DNA from: Nageia nagi
Lineage: Eukaryota; Pinophyta
Assembly (NCBI GenBank): GCA_050084985.1
Contig: JBITNC010000001.1
Coordinates: forward strand, 164,982,001-165,046,000
Direction: 5' to 3'
DNA length: 64,000 nucleotides
Below are positions 1-10,233 of the stretch, piece by piece. The notes beneath the pieces are model-generated. The model saw only the letters and a list, made by a program, of their open reading frames with translations, was not told the DNA's origin and did no database searches. Position 1 is the first letter of the stretch. Every line of letters starts with the position of its first letter. A program made the translations under genes and the position numbers.

Positions 1-109
1 ACAAGGTTTCATCCAAACTCGGGAGCAAATCCTCATCTTTCACGAGTTTGGGAATAAAAATAATATTAAAATGTCTAGCTGGAAATGCGAAAATAAACAA
101 ATTTAAAAT

Positions 110-3100
110 AAAATGACAACTAAGCCAATGGTGGGCCCAAACCCACAACTTGATCCTCAAATCCTTCGGCCACGAATCTCACCATAAGCTCCACTCCACG
201 TAGCATCTCTGAGAGCTTTGGCTTGCTAGCAGCTACACTATCCTCGACTTTGTCTGCCAGCTTCTGCATCTTTGCCTTCCATGCATGAGCTCGCAGCATG
301 TGCCTCAGGTGACTCCTTGATTGGTAGGAGTTCACTGTCGTCGGTCATCATCAGGCTATGGAGATGTCCGACCTCTGTCACTACCTCCTCTTCCTCCTGG
401 ATGGTGGTGTTCGCTTTTTAGGAACCATACATGAAAGTCCATATGTTCAATGCATGAGTGAAACTTGTCATTGATCCCTATCACTCCCTTCCTCATCTCC
501 TGGAAATTGGTGATGATTTGGCTATTCATCTATCACCTCTTGTTTTACTGCCTTCATGCCTTCTTTAAGGGGTTTCACCTTCTTAATCTCTTTTGTGGGT
601 ACTTGGGCGGACTCAAGCTCACGAGTCAATTTCCTCTGGACAGCCAACTCCTTCAAGCTCTTTATTTCCTTTTCCTTCAATAGCTTGTTTTTGTTGATTG
701 CCTCCGTGTTTGAAATGATTGCATGTTTCTTGCCAGCCACACCAACGTGGCCTGTGTTGATGATTTGGTTTATTGTCTCAAGTCTCTGAGGCCTTGAGGG
801 TTATCCTTGTCAGCCACTATGGTCTTTATGCATACTGCGTTTTCCGTCATGTGTATATAGGCATGACTCTTCTCCAAATGAGTGGAGCTTTCCCTCATCT
901 GATCGTTTGCTCGTTTAGGTCTAAACTCTTCCCCCACGTCCATGTTGACGACATCGAGGCACTTGTCCATGTCTACACCCCACTCCGGGTTAGGCGAAGG
1001 CTGATCAGTCTCAACAACTCCTTCGATGATGGTGGTGGTGTTGCTCCGGATCTTCTTCAAAGGTCTTTCATTTTGCCCTGCAATCTCCCTAGGTGTTGTT
1101 GACAATTTGGACTGAGACCCTCTCTTCAGTTGGGCTCTTCTTGGTATTGATTTCAAAGTAGGGGCTTGGTCTTTCCTTTGAGATGTTGAAGAGTCTGAAG
1201 TGGTGCGGTTATGGACTTCCTTCAAGATCTCCAACGACGGCTCTTCCTTGCCCTGCGCATCCTGTATGTCTCTGTCAAGAATAGTATTGGCTGCATGCCC
1301 ATCTCTTCGCCCTTCATCTAACTCATCTTCTGGAATGCTCTCATACTCCCCCTCTTCAAGCATACTTTGCCGATCATCATTTCCTTGTCCATCTGCTTGT
1401 TCTTCATGAGGGGTGCTATGGTCTTCATATAAATGGCCCGAGGACTTTGACCCTAATTGTGGAATGGTCTGAGACGGACATGACACTACTGTCCTTGCTG
1501 GCCTTTGGGGTGGAGACGGATCCAGTCTCTGGTTTCTTGCACATCTCACTACCTTATTGGTGGCCACATGCTCCAATTCCCTCACATCATGTTCATCAAC
1601 TGTCTCCTTTACCTGTTGTGCTACGCGTTCAACGGGAACCTTCCCATGCATGGACACATATTGCCCAACGGGTTCCTCAATCGTTGATGGAAACTGGGTG
1701 ACCTTGGAGGTAGATTCTTGTGATCTTCTTCCCTGAGATTGGGACTTCTTATGAATGGATGCCTCTACTTCTCGTTGTTGTTTCTGAGCCTCCTCTTGCA
1801 TATTGGCACGAATCTTATTCACTTCCACTTCAATGTTGATGTTTCGAAACGGCTCCTCATCTCTAAGTGGCCTACACTCATAGGCCCTCTTCCTCTCCTT
1901 CATATAGAAGCCGTGGATTCGGTGCTCATGGTCATAGTGGTTGGCGGCCCACATCTTATCGAATTTGTACCTTTCCAACTCATCTATCATGGAGGTCACA
2001 TCGACCCAAGTTCTACATTGGTACTCTCCCACTATGACTAGCAGATTGGAAGTGGTTGATTTCTTCTGCCAAACGTGCTCATGCAGGTAGGTCAATTGCC
2101 TCTTCATCTCCATCAGGAGCATCCTATTGCTCACGTACCGAGGCAACTGATATGGCTCCACGGCTGATCTGTAGAGGCGAATGTTGGAGTAATGTTGGTG
2201 ATGGATGAAGAAGTCTCCATGTTTCCTCAACGCATCCTGGGCTGAGTTGGAGATTCTGGCAATAGTGATCTCTCCCTTAAGCTCCTTGTAGACTTCATAT
2301 TCCCATCCATCATTCTTCATTGCAAAATTTTCCCATCTTCTCTCGATCTTCCACTTTGGGTAGCACTTTCACACGACATATGTTCCCTTCTCAATCAAAT
2401 CAGCCTCCCCTAAGGCAGTAGGCCTTTGCTTGCCGTGGAGCAACAAGTATACCAAGTAATAATTGAGGTGAAATTTGTGTGTGGTTCTCCCACCGATGAT
2501 AGCTAGTCCATGATGCTATCGCTCAACACCTTACTCCATTTGATCTTCTTCCCCCTTTGGGTATCTCCACGATGAAGCCGAAGACCTCTATTCGAAACAA
2601 TGATGCATCCTCCTTCCCAAGAACTCATGACAACATGAGGATCATTAATTCGATGGAGGGATGGAAGTGGGAGCAAGGGGCATTGATGAACGCGTTAGCC
2701 TTCAGGCCATGGTGCTCATCGAACATCCAACTCTTGATTGCTACGGTTACTCTATTGGTGTCTTGATAGCATGTGAGCGACTGCTACTTCGTATACTCAA
2801 AATTGCCCTCCGAAGTCCACTGAAATGCAGCCTTGATATCTTCGGGGCTAAAGTCCATGATGACATTGCCCTTGATGTCGCAGAGCACCCTTTCACCTTT
2901 CTTCCAATTTTCGCCGACTTCCAAACACAGCTCTGGGAATGGGGCTGTGAATAGGACAAAGGCACAATTTGAGAGCCCAGAGAAGAAGATGATATCTTGT
3001 TTCAACTCACTAAATGGCTTGTTTCTGATCTTTTCTCTCATTTGCATCGGATCCACCTTCCAGCTCGTTCTTGGAGAACTTAGCCCCTTGGAATAGGGGG

Positions 3101-3344
3101 TCTCCTCGCTCGCATATAGTGATGATACACCCTTGCTTGATGTACTCCAGATCTCGCGCATAGTCCTAGGCCGTATTGCTATTGGGACTAGCCATGATGT
3201 TTTAGTGAGTGTCGAGGACCTTTTAAGGTGATGTGATGGCTTTCCTGCAAGCTTGTGACCTCCAAGTCTCCCTCCTTGCTTCCTTGTTCCCTTGCGCAAG
3301 CCTTCCCAAGCAAATAGGCAAATTTCAAACTCAAAATTCTGCAA
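110..3344 (-). pseudogene. Decayed LTR-borne coding region, charged/coiled-coil protein of unknown function
   Basis: Open segments lie at 2784-3344 (186 codons), 770-2320 (516 codons) and then 110-769 after a one-base frameshift; a few stops lie between 2320 and 2784, where reading nevertheless continues (YQDTNRVTVAIKSWMFDEHH). The N-terminal part has GNVIMDFSPEDIKAAFQW; the middle is very rich in Arg, Glu, Gln and Ser. The C-terminal part has KEKEIKSLKE and KLTRELES, which look like a coiled coil. The frameshift is supported by comparison with 19671-20111, where DLKQINQVINT continues without a break. I recognise no enzyme domain. Together the pieces would make a protein of about 1000 residues. 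It is not a host gene: it repeats elsewhere in the window within LTRs. Confidence 0.6.
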
Positions 3345-3539
3345 TTTTGGTGCAAATGTAGAAGAGGAGTGCGATTTGAATTTGGGAAAATGAGGTCCCC
3401 AAGTTGATATTTATAGCTGATGTTGGATTTCTTGAAACCCTAGTAGGCTAGGTTATGGAAAAAATCACATCCTAGCCCTCCAGGTGGTCGACCTTGAGAT
3501 GTGTGCCACCATTAAACTTTGCTCCTAGCCGATTGGGAC

Positions 3540-4540
3540 CAAACGTGAGAGTTTCAAGATGTCTTTTGGCCTAGAAAAGACAAGATTTTGTCTTTTTGGG
3601 GCATGCGCCAGCCCTTGGGGTGAATGCTTTCCCCACGTTGGCCTTCTTCGTGCTCCTACTCATCCAACTTGACCCTTGAACTCCACCCTAAGGCATGATC
3701 TTGCTTCTCTAGGGCCCCAACTTGTTCATTTTTCCCAAATGTCTCAACCCAAGGACCCTTCCAAGCCTAGCGCATGGTTTCAAAAGACAGGATTGTGTGT
3801 TTTTGAAACAACCTCCAACTTCTCCGGCTCCTCTAGCCTGGGCGCATGATCTAGAAAGTCATGATCCTGTCTTCTTGAGGCATGCGTTGGGTTGCAGATG
3901 GCCAAATTTATCTTGCTTTGGTCTCCTGCTCTCGGGACTTAGTCAAATTTCAAGCTTGCTCTTTCCTGGTGCCTTCCCAGGCTTGGCACATGCTCCCAAA
4001 AGTCATGAATCTGTCTTTGTGAGGCATGCGCCAACCCCTTTGGTCATACTGGAGCAGAATTCGGGCTCCGAGGTTCCATGCCTTAGCTAGATTTTCACTT
4101 CATCTCATTTGGAAGCCTTCTTGGGCCTGGTGCATGCTTCCAAAACACAATGTCTTTTAAGACATGTGCCAACCCCCTGGGTGGGTGCACTCTCTCTTTC
4201 TGGGCTCCAAGTTCTTTCGGGCAGCCTCCTGACTTGGGTGCATGCTCCCTAAAGACAAAATTTTGTCTTTTTGAGGCATGCGCCAACCTTGGTGTACATT
4301 AACTTGTCTTTTTTGGGTCGAAACGGCCTTTGTTTCGTCCTAGGCATCTTCCTAAGCCTGGCGCATGCCCTAGAAAGATAAGATTTTGTCTTTTCTTGGC
4401 TTGCGCTGGGTCCAGGAGTGACCTAGTTTGAGTTTCCAAACTTAACTTCGAAACCAGATGTCCTCTTGGCTTGAGCACACTTTCCAGAAAGACAAGATTT
4501 TGTCTTTCTAGAGCATGCGCTAGGCCTGGGAATGGCTTGG
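3540..4540 (-). repeat. Tandem array of hairpin units in the long LTR
   Basis: About eight degenerate units, spaced roughly 115-140 bases, each centred on an imperfect palindrome with core GACAAAATTTTGTC or a variant and outer arms GCATGC or GGCGC / GCATGCGCC. The clearest is at 4237-4284, where 17 of 21 arm positions pair. Others are centred near 3585, 3866, 4006, 4380 and 4500. The same type of array recurs at 20215-20830 and 9060-9975. Confidence 0.75.
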
Positions 4541-4880
4541 ATCCGACTTGCATGGTTTGTACATGACTTGGACTTCCCAGTTCCTCCTAGGTTTGACTTA
4601 AACTCTCTAGACTTAGCCATTTTTGAGGGTTTTGACTATACCATACGACATGATTGAGGTTGGATGGGTGATAGGCTTGATTTCGAATTTATTGGAGGTG
4701 AGGAGAGGTGGTTCTAGTTGTATACTTGACGACTCTAAGTTGCAGAGGGTCTCCAAAATTGCTACATTTTGGGGTGAGTTGTGTAGGGCACAATAGAGCT
4801 TATCTTCCATCGTCTCACCTAATGCTTGTAGGGAGGCACAAAGTTTCACAACACGATGAAGGATTCCAACCACAATTACA

Positions 4881-5120
4881 AAAAATCGGAATCGGATCAG
4901 AATCGTTGGGTTGCAGGATTTAGATTTTTTAAAAATCGGCATAAAGAAAAAATAAAGGAATTTCTCATATTTGACATTAAAACAAATCAGTTTTAGCTAT
5001 AAAAATCGGAATCGGATCAGAATCGTTGGGTTGCAGGATTTAGATTTTTTAAAAATCGGCATAAAGAAAAAATAAAGGAATTTCTCATATTTGACATTAA
5101 AACAAATCAGTTTTAGCTAT
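4881..5120. repeat. Perfect 120-base tandem duplication
   Basis: Bases 4881-5000 and 5001-5120 are identical throughout. The unit begins AAAAATCGGAATCGGATCAG. The flanks are AT-rich with related ATCGG words near 5540-5650, so the duplicated unit is probably part of an unclassified transposon. Perfect identity means a very recent duplication or an assembly error. Confidence 0.95.
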
Positions 5121-5224
5121 ATCTCAACATTTTATATCAAATAGACAACATTACATATAGAATAACAAAGTATAACATCCAACATTGCATATCAAAGAAA
5201 TTGTAGAGTTTTGTATTACATATT

Positions 5225-5365
5225 GAATGTCCAAGTGTCAAGGACCAAAAAACAAGTTAGAATAGCATAATATGTTCAAGTGTCAAGAACCAAAAAACAT
5301 TAAAGGTCTCATAATCAGATGATCTGTCCAAGTGTCAAGGAACAAAAAACATTAAAGATTTCCAA
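5225..5365. repeat. Three-copy short tandem repeat, about 50-base period
   Basis: The words CAAGTGTCAAGGACCAAAAA, CAAGTGTCAAGAACCAAAAA and CAAGTGTCAAGGAACAAAAA occur at about 5232, 5278 and 5329, each in similar surroundings. No coding potential is seen. The rest of 5121-5600 is AT-rich with no gene. Confidence 0.75.
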
Positions 5366-5619
5366 AAATAAGATACACATTTTTTAAGATGTTACTAATT
5401 GGGCAATTCACTTTAAAAAAAAATGAAAATGTTTTTTGTTACCTTGTGCTAGAGATATCCTTGATTCAAATCCCAAAAAATCCTCAAAAAACCTCGACCG
5501 ATTTTATATTGATTTTATGCCAAAAAATTGTTATTTTTTGTAAAAAAATCGGAATCCAAATCATAAAAAATCCCTAAGAATTGTATCCGACCCGATTTGA
5601 ATCCTTTACCTTCCCGATT

Positions 5620-6330
5620 CCTATTTTTGGCAATTTTGATCCGATTTTTCTAACTTGGATTCCAACTTCTCCCCACCTTTCTGTTTTGAACTATGTAATT
5701 GTCCTTGAAGGTGGAGAGTTTGATTTTGATTCTTTGATTCCAACATTTGTTGCAATTTCTTCAAGGATTCAACCACATCCTTGGAATCATGAACATGAGG
5801 TTGGACATCATCTGAGATTCCAAGAAGGAGGATCATATGCGGCTTTCGGTTGCATTGATCAAAGTTTTTTTGTGGATCTCCAACAGTCTTTGGCTGTTTC
5901 TTAGTCCCATCAACAATGTCCCACAAGCCTTCAAATTCAAGAATGGCTTGAATATTTGTTTTTTAGGCAACATTATGGTTTGCTTTCAAGACTTGAGAGT
6001 CGAGGAGTATTATTTTTGGAGCAATTTGTGCCATTTTTACTCAAAATCAAGAAATCATCCACTTTATGCAAATCTTGTATAGGATTCTCTAGGATCCAAG
6101 TCCAAAACTACAAAATGGTGTTTGATTTGAGACTAATGTGAGCAAATCAATGAACATTGGCAATAAACTTTACTCTTTGGCATGAAACCACTATATAGTT
6201 CCATTCTCAGAAGTCTTTAAACAACTTGAGCTTCCTTGAGCAATGTGTGCTCTCTTCTTTGGATCGATGGCATACTCCACAAGAACAGGTTTGTTGGCAG
6301 ACATAAGAACCATTGCTAACCTCCTTTAGA
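5620..6330 (-). pseudogene. Copia-type gag remnant
   Basis: The - strand reads MVLMSANKPVLVEYAID just downstream of a primer-binding site, then several frame breaks, then LWDIVDGTKKQPKTV, a Gln/Asp stretch and DVVESLKKLQQMLESKNQNQ (5621-5926). W-x-I-V-x-G followed by a helix with E-x-L-x-x-L is the usual Copia gag (UBN2-like) layout. No zinc knuckle, protease or polymerase follows; the sequence passes into the ATCGG repeat region at the left. Confidence 0.65.
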
Positions 6331-6412
6331 TCTTATTTTCTAAATATCAGATCTTTGTAAGAGAGAAACCTTCACAAGCTATTGGCACAACAAGGAATGG
6401 ATTTCCTGTGAG

Positions 6413-6428
6413 ATTGGCTTTGATACCA
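6413..6428 (-). other. Primer-binding site, initiator Met tRNA type
   Basis: Directly abutting the short LTR at 6429, the - strand reads TGGTATCAAAGCCAATC, close to the standard plant TGGTATCAGAGC site complementary to the initiator methionine tRNA 3' end. It sets the orientation of the truncated Copia. Confidence 0.8.
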
Positions 6429-6586
6429 TGAAAGATTAGACTAAGAGGCTTACTTTATTACATTCCTTAATCAAGTCTAAATACAAGAGAGAGAACCTAG
6501 AAACAGAAAAGGGTTCCTAAAAATAATATATAACTATAATTAACCACTATGTTATAATTAACTAGTAATGTATTATTATTCTAACA
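6429..6586 (-). mobile_element. Short 5' LTR (158 bases) of truncated Copia
   Basis: In - sense it begins TGTTAGAATAATAATACATT and ends CTAATCTTTCA, a canonical TG...CA LTR, immediately followed by the primer-binding site and gag remnant. It is AT-rich. No partner LTR is seen to the left, so the element is truncated. Confidence 0.75.
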
Positions 6587-6589
6587 GTT

Positions 6590-7098
6590 GGAAGCTACAT
6601 CCCCAAAAGAAGCCCACATGGTTGGTGAAGGGCAAGGAGGTGACTAGAGTGAGTAAAATTGATGATGCTATGGATGGCATCATAGATGTTGATAACAATC
6701 TAACATGTATAGCTAATTAGTAGGCAATGAGACAAAATTGCAATACCGATGGAAATGATAAGGCTCAAACCCAATTGGAAGATGTATTTGAAGCAAGAAA
6801 AAAGGAGCTATTTTGGGTTTATATCCAAAATAATATGACAAAGGTAGTTGCATTGTATTACTTTGGATTAGAGAGGAATTTGATGTTGGAAAGTTTAGTG
6901 TAGTAACGAGGATTGGAAGTTGAACCTCATCCTCAAATCATAAAAATTGGCATGATTGCACAAAGATGTTGAGTCGCAAGCCATGAGGCAATAAAAGTTT
7001 AGATTTGCCATGAATGAAAAGTTCAAGGATGGAGTCATTTATGACATTGTACCTTTGGACATTAGTTAAGTAATATTTGGCAACCCATACCTATGGGA
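6590..7098 (+). pseudogene. Gypsy pol fragment (between protease and reverse transcriptase)
   Basis: The best-preserved part (about 7000-7098) reads FAMNEKFKDGVIYDIVPLDI, S, stop, VIFGNPYLWE. The D-x-V-P-L-D-x-x-x-V-x-x-G-x-P-Y-L pattern is the stretch between protease and reverse transcriptase in plant Ty3/Gypsy polyproteins. The stop is a CAA-to-TAA type change. Upstream sequence is frameshifted. Homology ends exactly where the LTR at 7101 begins, so the LTR inserted here or was joined here. Confidence 0.65.
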
Positions 7099-8239
7099 AT
7101 TGTTGGTGTGTTTTTCTTTCCACTTACGAATTCCACCTAGGTGATAACTGGAAAGGACATCCAACATGTGAGTGAGGGTGCGTTACTAACCCCAGCTTGA
7201 AAGGACTGGTTACCCAAATGTTTCTGGTATCATGAGAAGTCTAAGGTGACTATGATGACACCTATACTTGGAATGACTCAATGGGAAGATAGAAATAGCA
7301 ATGGTTAACCACGTTTCTGAGGGCATTGGAGTTGTTCTACACCAATTGAAAGTATAAACTTTTGGTGATAACTAAAGTAAAATTAACAAAAGAAAAGCAA
7401 AGAAAAGTGTAAAATGGGGATGATGGCACACGAGGAGCTACATTTAATGACAAGCTCACCGATGAACTAGAGGTTGGATCACCTTTCTACTAGGTTTATT
7501 ATGAGGTGCGACACTCACTTATCTCACCTTGCTACAAATGACTAATTCCAAATTGTGAGCAAGTAGGAGCCTATAGTAGTGTTGCGAAAGGAATAATAAC
7601 GTGATTAGCACATCAAACCAAACGACATAGCAGATATTTCACCAACATTCATTCATCTTCATGCAAAAGAGTGAGTAATGTTCATCAGATAGCAATCACA
7701 CAACTTCATAAGATATTCAACCATCTTTCTAACAAGCCTATACTTGCAAGAAGTGTACCCAAGTCATGTAATAGCTACAAGTAAACACCAAGCACAAGTA
7801 CTCAAACTCACAATCCCATCGAGTGGAAACAAGTCTTGATTTGATTAATTGTGCATCACATTCACATACAAGATAGCGCAAAGATTTCAACAAATTCAAA
7901 ATAGCTCCTCTTGAGTAAAATGATCATCCTCCTACAAAATGAGCCCTCAAGCGCTATAAATAGTTTTTAATGGCAACCCTACGTGTTTCCCTAACCCTAA
8001 TGCAAATTCAAATGAAATTATTTGAAATAAAACCTAATTACTAGTGGTCCAATAAAAGCATGCCACATGGCACTACAAGATTAAATCCAACACTTGTGGG
8101 AGCAAATCCTCATCCATCACCAGGCTTAATCAAAATGAATAATATTTTAAAATCCAAATTGAAATAAAATCATGCGAAATAAGGTAAAATTAAAATTATT
8201 GCATCTCAAATGCAACATCCCCATCCAATTGGCATTCAT

Positions 8240-9048
8240 GACTTCATCTGCTCCTTTCGCCTCTACATCCCATGACTCGAGACCCTCACCATCCCCATGT
8301 CAAGCACATCAAATATGTCCTTGTTGTGGCTGATCTACTTCGTGATTTTGGCTGAGATTGGTCTCATTTGATGCTTCTATATAGATGGCTTTTTCTTGTC
8401 CTTGAGTGGTCACCCTGTCTTGAGACTGGTATGGCTTTGGAAGCATGTTCTCTTCTTTAGGGCTCGACTTCCTGTGGCTCTCTTATAGCTCTTCTGCAAT
8501 TCATTTAACTCTTTGATCCGCTTTGATCTTGAGGCTTTTACTTCGCCAATCTCCATCATCTATGTATGAGCCTTCAAGTCTTAAGATGCTTTAGGGTCCC
8601 TGTTCAAGAGGACTTTGGTAACAGACAAAGTATTGTTGATGCTAAAGATGAACTTGCTTACATATTGAGTTTCAATGGACCCATCTTTCACCCTTTGGCT
8701 AGGGTCTTCATGTGATGCTCTAATCATAGCTACTAGGTCGATGTTGCTCTTCTTCTTTGATGAAGCACCATCGGTAGTCACCACCTCCTTTGGCTGAATT
8801 TTCTCCCTCTTCATCTCGGAGCTTGCCCTTGCCATTTTGACCTTTGATGCCTTAGCGAATTTGGAGATAGAAAGCAAATTTATGATGTGCAAATGAAGGT
8901 GGGTTTCTCTTTTTATAAGCAAAATTAGGGTTTTATTTTCTCTCGGTTGGCTAGGATTGGCCAAGAATGTGGCAAATTTAAATCTCTCCCTCAATTTGGT
9001 TGACCTAGGGATGTGTGTCCTTTTCAAAATTTTGCCTCCTTGTACCAT
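8240..9048 (-). pseudogene. LTR-borne coding relic, Lys/Glu-rich
   Basis: An open - frame at 8581-9048 contains MARASSEMKREKIQPKEVV, RASHEDPSQRVKDGSIETQY and FSINNTLSVTKVLLNRDPK; after a stop the frame continues with EVKASRSKRIKELNELQKSY (coiled-coil-like) to about 8240. It occupies the same place in this LTR as the coding regions at 110-3344 and 19130-20177, between the hairpin array and the TATA block. Function unknown. Confidence 0.45.
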
Positions 9049-9059
9049 ATGTTGGAGTT

Positions 9060-9975
9060 AGGTGGGCTTCCAGGTTGAGCGCATGTCTTTAGGAGTCAAA
9101 TTTATGTTTTTTGAATCCATGCGCTGGAGGCTAGTGTGTCCTTGGGTTGGGTGCATGCTTTTAGGAGTCATGATTTTATCTTTTCAAACCATGCTTCTAA
9201 CTTGGATGCCTCTTAGAGCTAGGTGCATGCTTTCTGGAGTCACAACTTTGTGTTTCTCACCCATGCGCCTCTCTCTTGGCTTGATTTCATTATGATTTCA
9301 CTTTCCTTGGGCCTACACTTGGCCAAATTTGAGCATGAACACTCTTGGGGCCTCCCCAAGTCTAGTGCAAGCCTTCAAAGGTCACAAATGTGTCTTTACT
9401 TTCCATGCGTTTGCACTAGTTTGGCTTCCTCCTTCGGTGCATAATCATGACTTTTAAATCCATGCGTTTGGCCTTATCTGCATTCTTTGTCTTAGTTTCA
9501 TACCCCTCGGTCCTTGCCTTAATCAAATTTTTCTCTTTGAAGTGAACCGGGCCTCCATCTAAGCTTGAAACAGGGTTTTATAATTCATAATTTTGTCTAT
9601 TTTTCTCATGTGTTGGGCTCCCATCACTCCTTCCTTGGGTGCAAGGTTTAAAAAGTTGTATTTTTGTCTTTCAAAATCATGTGCCTGGCCTCCTTTGCCC
9701 TCTATCTTTGGCACTTCCAAAAGTCATAATCATGACTTTTGAAATCATGCGCTGGGCTCTTTACATGATCTTAGACTTGTTTTGATGCTCCTTAGTGTTT
9801 CCTTAGCTAGTTTTTTCCATCTCAAAATCATTTAGCACCTTGCTCATGATCCAGCGTAGACCTCCTGTGTGCTCCACCTTGCCCTCGTTTGTCTCACATA
9901 TGGTCTTCTAGCCTTTTGGAGCCAAGCGCAAGCTTTTAGAAGTCATAATTATGACTTTTATAGTCATGCGCTCAA
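9060..9975 (-). repeat. Hairpin-unit array, alternative core
   Basis: Degenerate units at about 70-140 base spacing, each with GCGCATG or CATGCGC edges. The clearest hairpin is at 9924-9972, with core AGTCATAATTATGACT, a perfect 16-base palindrome, and outer arms AGCGCA / TGCGCT. The core differs from the GACAAAATTTTGTC core of the copies at 3540-4540 and 20215-20830 while self-complementarity is kept. Confidence 0.7.
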
Positions 9976-10069
9976 GCCTTAAGCTCTTATTTTTGTTGTT
10001 TTGAGTTCCTTAAGCTGATCATTCGATTGGAGATCGCTTTCAGAGGTTAGGATTTTGCAATTTGAGTTC

Positions 10070-10233
10070 CTATACTTTCAATTGGTGTATAACAACTTCA
10101 TACCCATTGAGTCATTCCAAGTATAATTGTCGTCATAGTCGCCTTGAACTTCACATGATATACCAAAAACCTTGGGGTAACCAATCCTTTCAAGCAGGGA
10201 TTACTAATGCAACCTCACTCACATGTTGATTAT
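10070..10233 (+). repeat. Inverted copy of the LTR 3' end
   Basis: This stretch is the reverse complement of 7130-7390, with indels: CATTGAGTCATTCCAAGTAT, CCTTTCAAGCAGGG and CCTCACTCACATGTTGA all have counterparts there. It ends before the CCCAACA terminus. It makes the LTR relic at 7101 look like a fold-back structure. Confidence 0.75.

Larger units (their letters stand above)
1..4795 (-). mobile_element. Long LTR (partial, runs off the left edge) with an internal coding region
   Basis: On the - strand it starts near 4795 with a variant of the TGTTGTG / CACAACACACCCC start (here TATTGTG, CACAACTCACCCC), continues through a hairpin array (3540-4540) and a decayed ORF (110-3344), and reaches the block GAGGATTTGCTCCCGAG at 1-60. 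The same order is seen in the LTR of the Gypsy element at 17480-21119, so I infer that this is an LTR whose 3' end lies left of the window. Length would exceed 4.8 kb, exceptional for an LTR. Confidence 0.6.
7101..10060 (-). mobile_element. Long LTR relic of the hairpin-array superfamily
   Basis: Its + left end is TGTTGGTGTGTTTTTCTTTCC, the complement of the superfamily's CCCAACA-type 3' end. The TATA/GGGCTC block is at 7940-7975 and the ACTTGTGGGAGCAAATCCTC block at 8090. A coding relic follows at 8240-9048 and a hairpin array at 9060-9975. The right boundary is uncertain because the TGTTGTG start is not clear; a stretch of the opposite LTR end follows at 10070-10233. Confidence 0.65.

Noticed and set aside
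770-2320. 516-codon open frame on the - strand as a host gene
   Set aside because: It is the longest open frame, but it continues across a frameshift, aligns with another copy at 19130-20177 and lies inside an LTR-type repeat, so it is element-derived.
3722-4090. 122-codon + strand open frame with repeated HAPxSHxxVFxRHA words
   Set aside because: The repeats come from the hairpin array; the frame is open by chance of unit length and runs opposite to the LTR sense.
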